Origin: Mycolicibacterium moriokaense
Lineage (GTDB): Bacteria; Actinomycetota; Actinomycetes; Mycobacteriales; Mycobacteriaceae
Assembly (NCBI RefSeq): GCF_010726085.1
Contig: NZ_AP022560.1
Location: 806,001-870,000 of the forward strand
Direction of reading: 5' to 3'
DNA length: 64,000 bases
The notes under the pieces were generated by a model. It did not search any database. It saw nothing but the letters and a program-made list of their open reading frames with translations, and was not told where the DNA came from. A program made the translations under genes and the position numbers. Position 1 is the stretch's first letter, and each line of letters begins with the position of its first letter. Below, in pieces: positions 19,573 through 28,210 of the stretch.

Positions 19573-20991
19573 TTAGCCACCCAGTCCGCTGGCAATGAGC
19601 ACGGCGCGCAATGCGTCGATGGCCGCGCCGAACGCATGGTCGGGTGGAGTGCCGAAGCCGATGACGAGACCGTCGACCTGCGGGACGTCGGGTCCGGCCT
19701 GCGGATGACGCATGATCGACAGGCCCTGAAGCGCGATACCGGCCTCGCCGGCGCGTTGCAGCACCTCACGTTCGGCGCCGTCGGGCAGCGTCAGGGTGAG
19801 GTTCAGCCCGGCGTCCAGGCCGCGGATGCTGATGTCGCCGGACGACAAGGCCTGCACCGCCTGATCGCGGCGGCGTCGGTAGCGCATGCGCATGCGGCGG
19901 ATGTGTTTGTCGTAGCCGCCGCCCGTGATGAACTCGGCCATCGTCAGCTGGGTGATGCCGTCGACGTAGAACTGCGAGCCGCCCTGCGCGGCAACCACGG
20001 CGTCGACCAGATCGGTCGGCAGCGCCATCCAGCCGAGGCGCAGGACGGGGGACAGGCTCTTGCTGGCGGAGCCGAGATAGACGACGCGCTCGGGGCTCAG
20101 CGCCTGCAGGGCCCCGATGGGTTGGCGGTCGTAGCGGAACTCGCCGTCGTAGTCGTCGTCGAGGACGTAGCCGTCGGTCCGTTGTGCCCAGTCGACAACG
20201 GCGGTTCGGCGAGACGGGTGCAGCGTCATGCCGTACGGGTTGTGGTGTGCGGGAGTGAGGAGGACGGCGGGCACGTCGAGCCGATCGAGTTCCTTGACGA
20301 CGGCACCGTCCTCGTCGAGACCGATTGGGACGGTTGAGATTCCCATCGCGGCGAGGGCGTCGCGGAAGATGAAGAGTCCGTATGCCTCGACGGCGATGGG
20401 GCGCTGCGGTCCGAGGACTCGGCCCATGAGTTCGATGGCGTGCCGGACGCCGGCGCAGATGACGATCGATTCCGGCGAGGTGCGGACGCCGCGCGCCCGG
20501 GAAAGGTATTCGGCGAGGGCGTCGCGCAGTTCGGGTCGGCCGCGCGGGTCGCCCATGCGCAGCGCCTCGTTCGGTGCGTTGGTCAGTGCGCGCCGGGTCG
20601 CGGCGGCCCATTCGCTTCGAGGGAACTCGGATACGTCGGGGTTGCCGGGAATCAGGTTGTGTCGGGGGACGACGCGGATCCCGCGGGGGCGGGCAGGTCG
20701 CTGGGCGGGGCTGGTGTTGACGACCCAGGTGCCGGCGCCCTGGCGGGACGCGAGCCAGCCTTCGGCGACCAGTTCGGCGTAGGCCTCGGCGACGGTGTTG
20801 CGGGCCAATCCGAGATCGGCGGCGAGGGATCTCGACGGGGGAAGCATGGTGCCGGCGGCGAGTCGGCCGGAGCGCACGGCGTCGCGCAGGGCGGTGAGCA
20901 GCAGTTCTCGGGCGCCGCGGACGCCGGGGGTGATGGTTTCGCGGAGGTCCAGGTGGAGGTCGCGACTACCAGGATTGGCCCATGAAGTCAT
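19573..20991 (-). CDS. MocR/PdxR-type regulator (GntR HTH + aminotransferase domain)
   Basis: 472 aa. The N-terminal winged helix (about 25-95) contains LPPSRSLAADLGLARNTVAE, typical of GntR. The C-terminal fold-type-I aminotransferase domain binds PLP as a ligand sensor, with the Schiff-base Lys311 in GSASKSLSPVLRLGW. Members commonly control the divergent gene, here an AhpD-like protein 49 bases away. The known ligand classes include vitamin B6 compounds and amino acids; none can be assigned. Confidence 0.9.
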   Translation of the reverse strand: MTSWANPGSRDLHLDLRETITPGVRGARELLLTALRDAVRSGRLAAGTMLPPSRSLAADLGLARNTVAEAYAELVAEGWLASRQGAGTWVVNTSPAQRPARPRGIRVVPRHNLIPGNPDVSEFPRSEWAAATRRALTNAPNEALRMGDPRGRPELRDALAEYLSRARGVRTSPESIVICAGVRHAIELMGRVLGPQRPIAVEAYGLFIFRDALAAMGISTVPIGLDEDGAVVKELDRLDVPAVLLTPAHHNPYGMTLHPSRRTAVVDWAQRTDGYVLDDDYDGEFRYDRQPIGALQALSPERVVYLGSASKSLSPVLRLGWMALPTDLVDAVVAAQGGSQFYVDGITQLTMAEFITGGGYDKHIRRMRMRYRRRRDQAVQALSSGDISIRGLDAGLNLTLTLPDGAEREVLQRAGEAGIALQGLSIMRHPQAGPDVPQVDGLVIGFGTPPDHAFGAAIDALRAVLIASGLGG

Positions 20992-21027
20992 ACCTTAATT
21001 CAACCATGTAGATGGGATTTTGGGCAC

Positions 21028-21033
21028 TAGCGT
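21028..21033 (+). promoter_or_regulatory. putative leaderless -10 box (TAGCGT) for the AhpD-like gene
   Basis: TAGCGT ends 7 bases before the ATG at 21041. The adjoining 49-base divergent spacer (20992-21040) is AT-rich for this genome and is the likely binding site of the MocR regulator. Confidence 0.45.
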
Positions 21034-21040
21034 TGGTGGC

Positions 21041-21502
21041 ATGACTACGACATTGGAATCAGTTGACCGCATCCAGATCTACAAGACGTCGCCCGAGCTG
21101 TATGAGGCGATGATGGCGCTGAGTAGCGCGTCGGCCAAGGACATCGACGTCGAACTCGGCGAGCTGATCAAGATCCGGGCGTCGCAGATCAATCACTGCG
21201 CGTTCTGCCTCGACATGCATACGCGGGATGCGCGTAAGCACGGTGTCAGCGAGCAGAAGATAGATGTGCTGGCGGCCTGGGAGGAGGCCGAGAGTCTGTT
21301 CACCGAACGTGAGCGGGCCGCGCTGGCGCTGACGGAATCGATCACCGAGCTGCACAACGGCCACGTGCCCGACGAGGTCTATCAGCGGGCCGCGCAGGTG
21401 TTCTCGGAACGAGAGCTCGGTCAGGTGATCGCGATGGCGGTGACCATCAATGCGTGGAACCGGATCAACGTCGCGGCACGGGTGCAGCCGCCTACCCGCT
21501 GA
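21041..21502 (+). CDS. carboxymuconolactone decarboxylase / AhpD-like peroxidase
   Basis: 153 aa. It has the AhpD catalytic signature INHCAFCLDMHTRDARKHG, with a CxxC pair and a downstream His. Family members are thiol peroxidases or gamma-carboxymuconolactone decarboxylase-like proteins, often in oxidative stress. The ATG at 21041 has both a leaderless -10 box and a GGTGG stretch nearby; an in-frame start at 21020 is less likely. Divergent to the MocR regulator, which probably controls it. Confidence 0.85.
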   Translation: MTTTLESVDRIQIYKTSPELYEAMMALSSASAKDIDVELGELIKIRASQINHCAFCLDMHTRDARKHGVSEQKIDVLAAWEEAESLFTERERAALALTESITELHNGHVPDEVYQRAAQVFSERELGQVIAMAVTINAWNRINVAARVQPPTR

Positions 21503-21551
21503 AGCTAAAGCCGTATCGGCGCGACTCCGGCTGCAGCTGCCGCGTCGCTAA

Positions 21552-21557
21552 TACGGT
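21552..21557 (+). promoter_or_regulatory. putative leaderless -10 box (TACGGT) of the truncated gene
   Basis: TACGGT ends 6 bases before the GTG at 21564, showing that the truncated gene still keeps a plausible promoter. Confidence 0.4.
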
Positions 21558-21563
21558 CGAGGG

Positions 21564-21946
21564 GTGCTGACCCGGTCCGGTGCAGAGATCGTCATTCATG
21601 GCGACGGCCACAATGCTGTGGTCTACAAGTTGCACCGGCCGGGGACCGACCCGCGTCACCTGGCGGTGCGGCTGCGCGTGGCTGCGGGGTCGCAGGAGCT
21701 GTGGTCGCCGCTGTCGACGGTGCCCGAAGCGGTCGGCGATCGATGGCGCACGGTGTGGCCTTACGTGGAAACCGTTGTGCCGCAACCCGAGAACCTGCCG
21801 TGGACCGAGGCGGGTGGGTTGTTGGCGCGATTACACGCTGCCTCATTGCCCGCGCGGATTCCGTCGCATGGTTGGCCGCGGCGGCGCGGACTGGACCCTG
21901 GGAAGTGCCTGGGACCTTTCGGGGTGGGACATGGCGGGATAACGCC
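21564..21946 (+). pseudogene. phosphotransferase-like gene, 5' fragment cut off beside the HNH element
   Basis: About 105 residues look coding: GAEIVIHGDGHNAVVYKLHR, VWPYVETVVPQPENLPWTEA and LLARLHAASLPARIPSHGWP, resembling the N-lobe of APH/choline-kinase-type proteins. After roughly 21885 the frame turns into Gly/Trp-rich sequence that is only the complement of the HNH gene's 3' end. The catalytic HGDxxxxN part is absent. This looks like a gene truncated by arrival of the 13E12-type element. The exact junction is uncertain by some tens of bases. Confidence 0.6.
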
Positions 21947-21947
21947 T

Positions 21948-23561
21948 CTAGAAGGGTGGGGGTGGTGGGGGTCTGGTGGTGGGTGGGAAGTAGTCGTTGA
22001 CGCCCCAACGGGTTCGGGTCTTGTCGGCTTGTTGGTCGTGGGCTCGGGCTTGGGCTTGGATTGCGGCGTGGTTGTGGGCGCGTTGGGTGTCGATGGTTTT
22101 GGCGCGGTTCTGAGCGCGGGTGGCGCTGCGCCGCGGCATGGCCAACCTGCGGGCAGCCTCGCTTGTCGCGGGTGCGTCCGGGTTGGTGGTGGTGAGGGGG
22201 GCGGTGGGGCGACACAGGCTGGGAAACCATAATCGACTGCCCGGATGGGTGGTGTAGGTCTGTCCCTGCGGGCTGGTCCATGTCACGGTGCCGTCGGGGA
22301 GTTGTTCATCGTGCCAGCCCCAAAATGTTTTGAGTAAGTGATGTTTTCGGCATAAACATTTGAGGTTCGAGGCTTGAGTCGGCCCGCCCGGGTAGGCGAG
22401 GGTGTGGTCGATGTCGCAGTGGTGGGCGGGTTCATCACAGCCCGGGAAGCGACACGTCATGTCGCGACAGCGCACGAAGGTGGCCAACACCGCCGAGGGG
22501 ATGTAGCGCGGCTCAGCCGCAGCGTTGCCGGGGTGGCGCACCCACACGAGTTTGGCGGTGCCCGCGACTTTGGCGGCCAGCAGCGGGGCGGGCAGCATCG
22601 CCCCGCCCAACAACATCGCCGGCGCGCTGGCCGCCGGCGCCGGCGGCGGCGCGGGCATCCGGTCCAGGGCTTCGGCGATCGTCATCTCGCGTAGCGGCTT
22701 ATCGGCCGGCGGCAGTTCCACCGTCCCGTCCAACTGGGCGGGGGTGTCATCGGTCAACGAGTCCTCAGAAGCGATGACGTGGACCACCACCGCGCTGGGC
22801 TGGCGCTCGGCGGCCGCACAGCCGGGATCGCCGCAGCCGCAGGCCAGCCGGTCGGCGCCGTGCCCCAACGCGCCCAGCGCCGCGGAGCGGCGCTGATCCA
22901 GGGTGCGCGGATCGTTGTCACACACCGCACGGGCCATCGCGTCCAGGCGTTGATCCAGCGCGTCGCCGTCGGTGACGATCAACCGGCCGATCACGACCAC
23001 CGCCCCGGAGCCGTCATCAGGTTTGTCGATGTCGACTTTGAGGCCCTGGGCGGCGTATTCGGTGCGCCGCACCGCCATCGGGTCATAGCGCTCGACCCAG
23101 TAGTCGACCTCGGCGGCGGTGCGGATCGCCGACAGCGGCCCCCACGCCTGCAGGCGCGCGGCGATCTCGGTGTCGAGCTTGGCCATCACGTCGGGGTCTT
23201 TGACCAGCCGGGTACGCGCCACCACCGTCGAGACCAACCGGTAGTTCACCGCCCCGGCGGCGAACACCTCCGCCACCCGCGGCAGACGCTCGCGTAGCCC
23301 CACCGCGATCGACAACTGATGCGACGCCACCCCCAATGACACGTGTTGGGCGGCGGCGATCGAGGCCGCGACTGCCCCCCAGTTGTCCAAACACCACTGC
23401 TCACGCTCGACCGAGCCGCTGGCGGCATACAGGCGCTCGAGCTCATCGGCGCTGGCGAACAACCGCTGGGCACACGCGGCGTTTTCCAGCCGCGCCCACG
23501 CCCCCACCGCCGCCGGCCCCGCACTCGCCAAGGCCGCCACCACCACCCGCTGATCGAACAT
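21948..23561 (-). CDS. 13E12-repeat family protein (DUF222 + HNH endonuclease)
   Basis: 537 aa. The N-terminal two thirds are DUF222-like (LDNWGAVAASIAAAQHVSLG; QRRSAALGALGHGADRLACG), followed by an HNH nuclease with CRFPGCDEPAHHCDIDHTLA and CLCRKHHLLKTFWGW, where Cys pairs bind zinc and His is catalytic. The ending is proline-rich. Mycobacteria carry several such REP13E12 units, some serving as prophage attachment sites (known for phiRv1/phiRv2 in M. tuberculosis). It sits between a broken gene and the wzm operon end, consistent with insertion. The ATG at 23561 is the most likely start. Confidence 0.85.
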   Translation of the reverse strand: MFDQRVVVAALASAGPAAVGAWARLENAACAQRLFASADELERLYAASGSVEREQWCLDNWGAVAASIAAAQHVSLGVASHQLSIAVGLRERLPRVAEVFAAGAVNYRLVSTVVARTRLVKDPDVMAKLDTEIAARLQAWGPLSAIRTAAEVDYWVERYDPMAVRRTEYAAQGLKVDIDKPDDGSGAVVVIGRLIVTDGDALDQRLDAMARAVCDNDPRTLDQRRSAALGALGHGADRLACGCGDPGCAAAERQPSAVVVHVIASEDSLTDDTPAQLDGTVELPPADKPLREMTIAEALDRMPAPPPAPAASAPAMLLGGAMLPAPLLAAKVAGTAKLVWVRHPGNAAAEPRYIPSAVLATFVRCRDMTCRFPGCDEPAHHCDIDHTLAYPGGPTQASNLKCLCRKHHLLKTFWGWHDEQLPDGTVTWTSPQGQTYTTHPGSRLWFPSLCRPTAPLTTTNPDAPATSEAARRLAMPRRSATRAQNRAKTIDTQRAHNHAAIQAQARAHDQQADKTRTRWGVNDYFPPTTRPPPPPPF

Positions 23562-23614
23562 ACATTCGACACTAACCACCCGGCCGCCGCGAAACCACCA
23601 GCCCAACCCCCACC

Positions 23615-23641
23615 TGTGGACAAACCCGCAATTGGGGATAA
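23615..23641. other. two DnaA-box-like 9-mers upstream of the HNH gene
   Basis: TGTGGACAA (23615-23623; reverse TTGTCCACA) fits the mycobacterial DnaA box, and TGGGGATAA (23633-23641; reverse TTATCCCCA) differs at one base from TTATCCACA. Both lie in the 115-base spacer before the HNH start. Binding is not shown. Confidence 0.35.
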
Positions 23642-23676
23642 CCCCGGCGGAGGCCGGTCGGCGCTGGCGGAGGGAA

Positions 23677-24507
23677 CTAGACCCAGTACGCCACGCGCGA
23701 CCGGTACTGCCGCATGGCAAAAGCGGCCAACACCCAGCCGACGATCGTCAACACGATCACCACCACCCAGTGGTGCAGTTCCTGATCCGCGCCGAGCAGC
23801 GGTGCCCGCACGATGTCCAGATAGTGCAGCAGCGGATTCAGCTCGACGATGCGCGCGTAGTCGCCAGCTCCCTGCTGCTGCAGGGTCGACTCGTTCCAGA
23901 TGATCGGCGTCATGAAGAACAGCAGCTGCACCAGGCTCACCAACAGCGGGCTGATGTCGCGGTAGCGGGTCGCCAGGATCCCGAAACACAGTGATACCCA
24001 CACCATGTTGAGCACGATCAGCCCGAGGGCAGGAATGACCGCCAAGTCCGTCCACTTCCACGGCTTCGGATAGATGACCGCGATGATCACGAAGATGATC
24101 ATGTTGTGCGCGAACAGCAGGATCTGCCGCCACACCAACCGGTACACGTGCACGGACAGCGGCGTCGGAAGCTGTTTGATAAGGCCCTCATTCGCGATGA
24201 AGACCTCTGCGCCCTCGAGGATCGACGCGTTGATCAGGTTCCAGACGATCAAGCCGAGCGTGACGTACGGCAGGTGCTCTTCCAGCGGCAGCTTGAACAG
24301 CTTCGAGTACAACAACCCCATCGCGACAGCCGTCGCGCCGGTCGCGATCGTGATCCAGAACGGCCCGAGCACCGATCTGCGATAGCGCTGCTTGATGTCC
24401 TGCCAGCCCAGGTGCAGCCACAACTCGCGCTTGCCGAAGCCCGCGACCAAATCGCCCCAGGCGCGCGCCATCGTCTTCGACTGCGCGGCGGCGTCGGTGA
24501 ATGTCAC
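23677..24507 (-). CDS. wzm: galactan ABC exporter, permease
   Basis: 276-aa ABC-2 type permease with six membrane helices. Opening WQDIKQRYRRSVLGPFWITI is the signature of polysaccharide/teichoic-acid exporter permeases. With Wzt it moves lipid-linked galactan across the inner membrane for AftA and the Emb enzymes (Rv3783-Rv3781 in M. tuberculosis). The GTG start at 24507 overlaps the glfT1 stop by 4 bases. Confidence 0.93.
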   Translation of the reverse strand: MTFTDAAAQSKTMARAWGDLVAGFGKRELWLHLGWQDIKQRYRRSVLGPFWITIATGATAVAMGLLYSKLFKLPLEEHLPYVTLGLIVWNLINASILEGAEVFIANEGLIKQLPTPLSVHVYRLVWRQILLFAHNMIIFVIIAVIYPKPWKWTDLAVIPALGLIVLNMVWVSLCFGILATRYRDISPLLVSLVQLLFFMTPIIWNESTLQQQGAGDYARIVELNPLLHYLDIVRAPLLGADQELHHWVVVIVLTIVGWVLAAFAMRQYRSRVAYWV

Positions 24508-25406
24508 TGTGCCGGCCTCCCGAACTTCTCCCTACGACCCATGCGCCGCAACCGAATCCACTCGATCAGGCCGGCCGGGTCGCGTCGTGACACCAGGAAG
24601 TACCAGCCGAACCGCACCCACTCCTGGAACAGCAGTCGTCGCAACCCCGGCTGCGACAACAGATATCCGCGGTTGCGATACGTGAAGAACCGCTTGGCCT
24701 CGTCGTCGGGATACTGCGTGTGCATCCGCCCGCCGAGAATCGGTTTGAACTCGTCGCCGCCCTGCGGATGCAGGTAACTGGCCTCCAGGCACGTGCCGAA
24801 CGGCAGGCCCGAACGCACCAGCCGGCGGTGCAACTCCGTCTCGTCGCCGCGCACGAACAACCGAAGGTCGGGCACACCGATGACCTCCAGCGTCGACGCC
24901 CGAAACAGCGCCCCGTTGAAGAAGGACGCGATACCCGGCAACAGATCGTCGGATGCCTCGGTGCGCAGTTCGTCGACCCGTCGCCGCCACACCAGGCCAC
25001 GGCGCAACGGAAACGCCAGCCGCCCAGGGTCGTTCATGTCGCACACCATCGGTGAGACCGCCGCCAACCGATGCTTGTCAGCGCACGCCAGCAGCGCTCC
25101 GAGTACTTCGGAATCGGCGGGCCGGCCGTCATCGTCGGCCAACCAGACCCAGTCGGCGCCGAGCGCGAGGGCCTGCAGCATCCCCAGCGCGAAACCTCCT
25201 GCGCCGCCGAGGTTTCGGTGCGAGCCGATATATGTCGTCGGAATCGGCTGCCCGGCAACCAATTCGGCGACGTGCGGATCGTTGTCGTTGTCGACGACGA
25301 TGAGATGGTCGGGCGTTCGGGACTGGGCCGACACCGCTTCCAACGACTTCGCCAGTTCGTCAGGACGCCGGTGCGTGACGACGACCGCGCACAACAGGCC
25401 GGTCAT
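24504..25406 (-). CDS. glfT1: galactofuranosyltransferase GlfT1
   Basis: 300-aa GT2 glycosyltransferase that adds the first galactofuranose residues to the decaprenyl-PP-GlcNAc-Rha linker. UDP-Galf binding features: CAVVVTHRRPDELAKSL, VDNDNDPHVAEL and the metal-binding acidic run WVWLADDDGRP. A later DETELHRR probably holds the catalytic base. The ATG at 25406 overlaps the wzt stop (ATGA). Order wzt-glfT1-wzm is the same as in M. tuberculosis. Confidence 0.95.
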   Translation of the reverse strand: MTGLLCAVVVTHRRPDELAKSLEAVSAQSRTPDHLIVVDNDNDPHVAELVAGQPIPTTYIGSHRNLGGAGGFALGMLQALALGADWVWLADDDGRPADSEVLGALLACADKHRLAAVSPMVCDMNDPGRLAFPLRRGLVWRRRVDELRTEASDDLLPGIASFFNGALFRASTLEVIGVPDLRLFVRGDETELHRRLVRSGLPFGTCLEASYLHPQGGDEFKPILGGRMHTQYPDDEAKRFFTYRNRGYLLSQPGLRRLLFQEWVRFGWYFLVSRRDPAGLIEWIRLRRMGRREKFGRPAQ

Positions 25407-26194
25407 ACCGAGCGCTTCTCCTCGAGGACCTCGCGCACGTGCCGTGCGGCGTCCTCGCCTTCGTACGCCCGCACGACCTCCTCGATGCCGCCGGTCATCT
25501 TGATGGTGCCGTGGTCGATCCACATCGCGGTGTTGCAGAGACGCGCCAGGAACTCGTTGGAGTGGCTGGCGAACACGAGGATGCCCGAGCGCTCGACGAG
25601 ACTCTGCAGCCGCGACTGCGCCTTCTTCAAGAAGTCGGCGTCTACCGCGCCGATGCCCTCGTCCAAAAGCAGGATCTCGGGGTCGATGCTCGTCACCACG
25701 CCCATCGCCAACCGCACCCGCATACCGGTCGAGTACGTGCGCAACGGCATCGACAGGTAGTCCCCCAGTTCGGTGAACTCCGCGATCTCGTCGACCTTCG
25801 CCAGCATCTGCTTGCGCGTCTGCCCCAGGAACAGCCCACGGATGATGATGTTCTCGAAGCCCGTGATCTCGGGATCCATGCCGACGCCGAGATCGAACAC
25901 CGGGGCCACGCGGCCGGTCACCGTCGCGACCCCGCGGGTCGGCTCGTAGATCCCGGACAGCAGCCGCAGCAGCGTCGACTTCCCCGCGCCGTTGTGGCCG
26001 ACGAGGCCGACGCGGTCGCCCAGCTCCAGCGACATGGTGATGTCCCGCAGCGCCTCGATGACGACGACGTTGGACTCGTTGCGGCCGATGGCCCCGCCGG
26101 CCTTCCCGAGGAACGCCTTCTTCAACGAGCGTGACTTCGCGTCGAAGATGGGAAATTCCACCCAGGCGTCGCGCGTCTCGATACGCGGGGTCAC
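25403..26194 (-). CDS. wzt: galactan ABC exporter, ATPase
   Basis: 263 aa. Walker A GLVGHNGAGKSTLLRLLSG, signature YSTGMRVRLA and Walker B EILLLDEGIGAVD are present, with switch His in VFASHSNEF. The protein lacks the long C-terminal carbohydrate-binding domain of some Wzt proteins, as in M. tuberculosis Rv3781. GTG start at 26194 with AGGA upstream, 21 bases after the bpa stop. Confidence 0.94.
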   Translation of the reverse strand: MTPRIETRDAWVEFPIFDAKSRSLKKAFLGKAGGAIGRNESNVVVIEALRDITMSLELGDRVGLVGHNGAGKSTLLRLLSGIYEPTRGVATVTGRVAPVFDLGVGMDPEITGFENIIIRGLFLGQTRKQMLAKVDEIAEFTELGDYLSMPLRTYSTGMRVRLAMGVVTSIDPEILLLDEGIGAVDADFLKKAQSRLQSLVERSGILVFASHSNEFLARLCNTAMWIDHGTIKMTGGIEEVVRAYEGEDAARHVREVLEEKRSV

Positions 26195-26215
26195 CAGCCG
26201 ATTCCTACTCGAATG

Positions 26216-26722
26216 TCAGAGGTACTGGCCGGTCCCGGCGCCGCTGCGGGGTTGGGCGACGCCAGGGGGCAGCGCTCCCTGACCACGCATCTGCTCCAGC
26301 TGCTGACGTGCGGCCATCTGCTGGGCGAACAGTGCGGTCTGGATGCCGTGGAACAGGCCTTCCAGCCAGCCCACCAACTGTGCCTGCGCGATGCGAAGCT
26401 CGGCATCGGACGGCACCGCCTCGTCGGTGAAGGGCAGCGTCAGGCGTTCGAGCTCCTCGCGCAGCTCAGGCGCCAGGCCGTCCTCCAGCTCGGCGATGCT
26501 GGTCCGGTGGATCTCGCGCAGCCGGTTACGGCTGGCCTCGTCCAGCGGGGCCGCGCGCACCTCCTCGAGCAGCTGCTTGATCATCGTGCCGATCCGCATC
26601 ACCTTCGCGGGCTGCTCGACCAGGTCGGTCAGCGACTTGCCGCCGTCGTCACCCTCGTCGTTCGCAGCGTTCTGATCGCTGCCGATGACCTCGATGCCGT
26701 CGTCTTCGTTGTTGGCTGTCAT
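26216..26722 (-). CDS. bpa: bacterial proteasome activator (Bpa/PafE)
   Basis: 168 aa. ATP-independent ring activator that opens the 20S proteasome gate and helps degrade unfolded proteins such as HspR. Near-identical to M. tuberculosis Rv3780 over SLTDLVEQPAKVMRIGTMIK and LVGWLEGLFHGIQTALFAQQ. It ends in GTGQYL, the C-terminal hydrophobic-Tyr-X-type motif that docks in the proteasome. ATG at 26722 has GGAGAGGG upstream. First gene of the minus-strand operon leading to the galactan exporter. Confidence 0.95.
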   Translation of the reverse strand: MTANNEDDGIEVIGSDQNAANDEGDDGGKSLTDLVEQPAKVMRIGTMIKQLLEEVRAAPLDEASRNRLREIHRTSIAELEDGLAPELREELERLTLPFTDEAVPSDAELRIAQAQLVGWLEGLFHGIQTALFAQQMAARQQLEQMRGQGALPPGVAQPRSGAGTGQYL

Positions 26723-26902
26723 GTCCCTCTCCGCGCATATGTCGATGCGGGTTCTCGTCACACAAACGTATCTAGCGACACTAGTCCGTGAGGTAGGACC
26801 AATTGTCAGGCCGCCCCGCGAGGATTGCTTCTCGAGCAGCAGCAACGTCGGACCTATGAGCGCCCCGGGCCCAAACCGCACTGGACTAGTATTGCTGGCC
26901 AG

Positions 26903-26992
26903 GTGACCCGTACCGGGCTCGGCTGGGAGGCTTTGGGCACAGCCGGTCATCGCCCGGGATGGTGTCCGGTTGTGCATTTCACGACAGGCTAA
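26903..26992 (+). other. possible 29-codon upstream ORF
   Basis: GTG at 26903 to TAA at 26992 encodes [20 protein letters not shown] followed by [16 protein letters not shown] -10 candidate lies at 26887-26892. The stop is 13 bases before the next gene's ATG, with GAGGTGG between them. Could be a regulatory leader peptide; coding evidence is weak. The 283-base divergent spacer otherwise holds nothing recognised. Confidence 0.25.
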
Positions 26993-27005
26993 GAGGTGGG
27001 CTGGC

Positions 27006-28202
27006 ATGGCATACGACGTCGCCCGGGTGCGAGGGCTGCACCCGTCTTTGGGCGACGGTTGGGTGCACTTCGACGCACAGCACGGCATGCTGCTGCCCGA
27101 CGCCGTTGCCAGGGCCGTCTCGACCGCTTTCCGCGGTTCCATGCCCACCCCGACCGGTCCGCACCCCTCGGCGCAGCGCAGCGCGGCGGTGCTCGCCGCC
27201 GCCCGCCAGGCCGTCGCCGATCTCGTCGGCGCCAAGCCGGAGGGGGTTGTCCTCGGCTCTGACCGGGCGGTCCTGCTGACGTCGCTGGCTGACTCGTCGG
27301 CCGCACGAGTCGGGCTCGGCTACGAGATGGTGGTCAGCCGCCTGGATGACGAGGCGAACATCGCCCCGTGGCTGCGCGCGGCCAATCGCTATGGCGCCAA
27401 AGTGAAGTGGGCCGAGGTCGACATCGAGACAGGTGAGCTCCCGAACTGGCAATGGGAGAGCCTGATCACGGCTCCGACCAGGCTCGTTGCGATCGCCTCC
27501 GCCTCGTCGACGCTGGGTACGGTCACCGATCTCCGGGCGGTGACGAAGCTGGTGCACGACAACAGCGGTCTCGTGGTGGTCGACCACTCGGCGGCCGCGC
27601 CGTACCGACTGATCGACATCGACGAGATCGACGCCGACGTGGTCGCGGTGAACGCGCTCGCCTGGGGCGGGCCGCCGATCGGTGCGCTGGTGTTCCGTGA
27701 TCCCGCGGTCATCGACTCCTTCAGCTCGGTGTCGCTGAACCCGCACGCCCGCGGTCCGGCGCGGCTGGAGGTCGGGGCGCACCAGTTCGGCCTGCTCGCC
27801 GGCGTCGTCGCCAGTATCGAGTACCTGGCCTCCCTCGACGAGTCGGCGCACGGCACCCGTCGCGAAAGACTTGCGCTGTCAATGCAATCGGCGTCGTCGT
27901 ACATGAATCGGCTATTCGACTATCTGCTCATGTCGCTGCGCTCGCTGCCCGCCGTCATTGTGATCGGTCGGCCCGAAATGCGTATTCCCGTACTGAGTTT
28001 CGCGGTCAACGACGTGCCCGCGGAGAAGGTGGTGCAGCGGTTGGCCGACAACGGTGTCCTGGCAATCGCGAATGCCGGATCGCGCGTGCTCGATGCCATC
28101 GGCGTCAACGACATCGGCGGCGCCGTCACCGTCGGACTGGCCCACTACACGACGACCGCGGAAGTGGACCAGCTGGTGCGCGCGCTGGCTTCCCTGGGCT
28201 GA
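27006..28202 (+). CDS. cysteine-desulfurase-like aminotransferase, PLP lysine missing (Rv3778c-like)
   Basis: 398 aa, same length as M. tuberculosis Rv3778c. The fold is class V aminotransferase/Suf[48 protein letters not shown]. Where SufS enzymes have the PLP-binding His-Lys before a Trp/Tyr-Gly-Gly-Pro, this protein reads [12 protein letters not shown]: Ala219 replaces Lys. No catalytic Cys loop is obvious. It therefore probably cannot form the usual internal aldimine. Start ATG at 27006 ([16 protein letters not shown]) matches the family. Confidence 0.85.
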   Translation: MAYDVARVRGLHPSLGDGWVHFDAQHGMLLPDAVARAVSTAFRGSMPTPTGPHPSAQRSAAVLAAARQAVADLVGAKPEGVVLGSDRAVLLTSLADSSAARVGLGYEMVVSRLDDEANIAPWLRAANRYGAKVKWAEVDIETGELPNWQWESLITAPTRLVAIASASSTLGTVTDLRAVTKLVHDNSGLVVVDHSAAAPYRLIDIDEIDADVVAVNALAWGGPPIGALVFRDPAVIDSFSSVSLNPHARGPARLEVGAHQFGLLAGVVASIEYLASLDESAHGTRRERLALSMQSASSYMNRLFDYLLMSLRSLPAVIVIGRPEMRIPVLSFAVNDVPAEKVVQRLADNGVLAIANAGSRVLDAIGVNDIGGAVTVGLAHYTTTAEVDQLVRALASLG

Positions 28203-28210
28203 CCCCAGTC

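Noticed and set aside
23615..23641. Chromosomal or plasmid replication origin
   Set aside because: Only two DnaA-like 9-mers are present, with no AT-rich unwinding region or dnaA/rep gene; listed only as a weak site.
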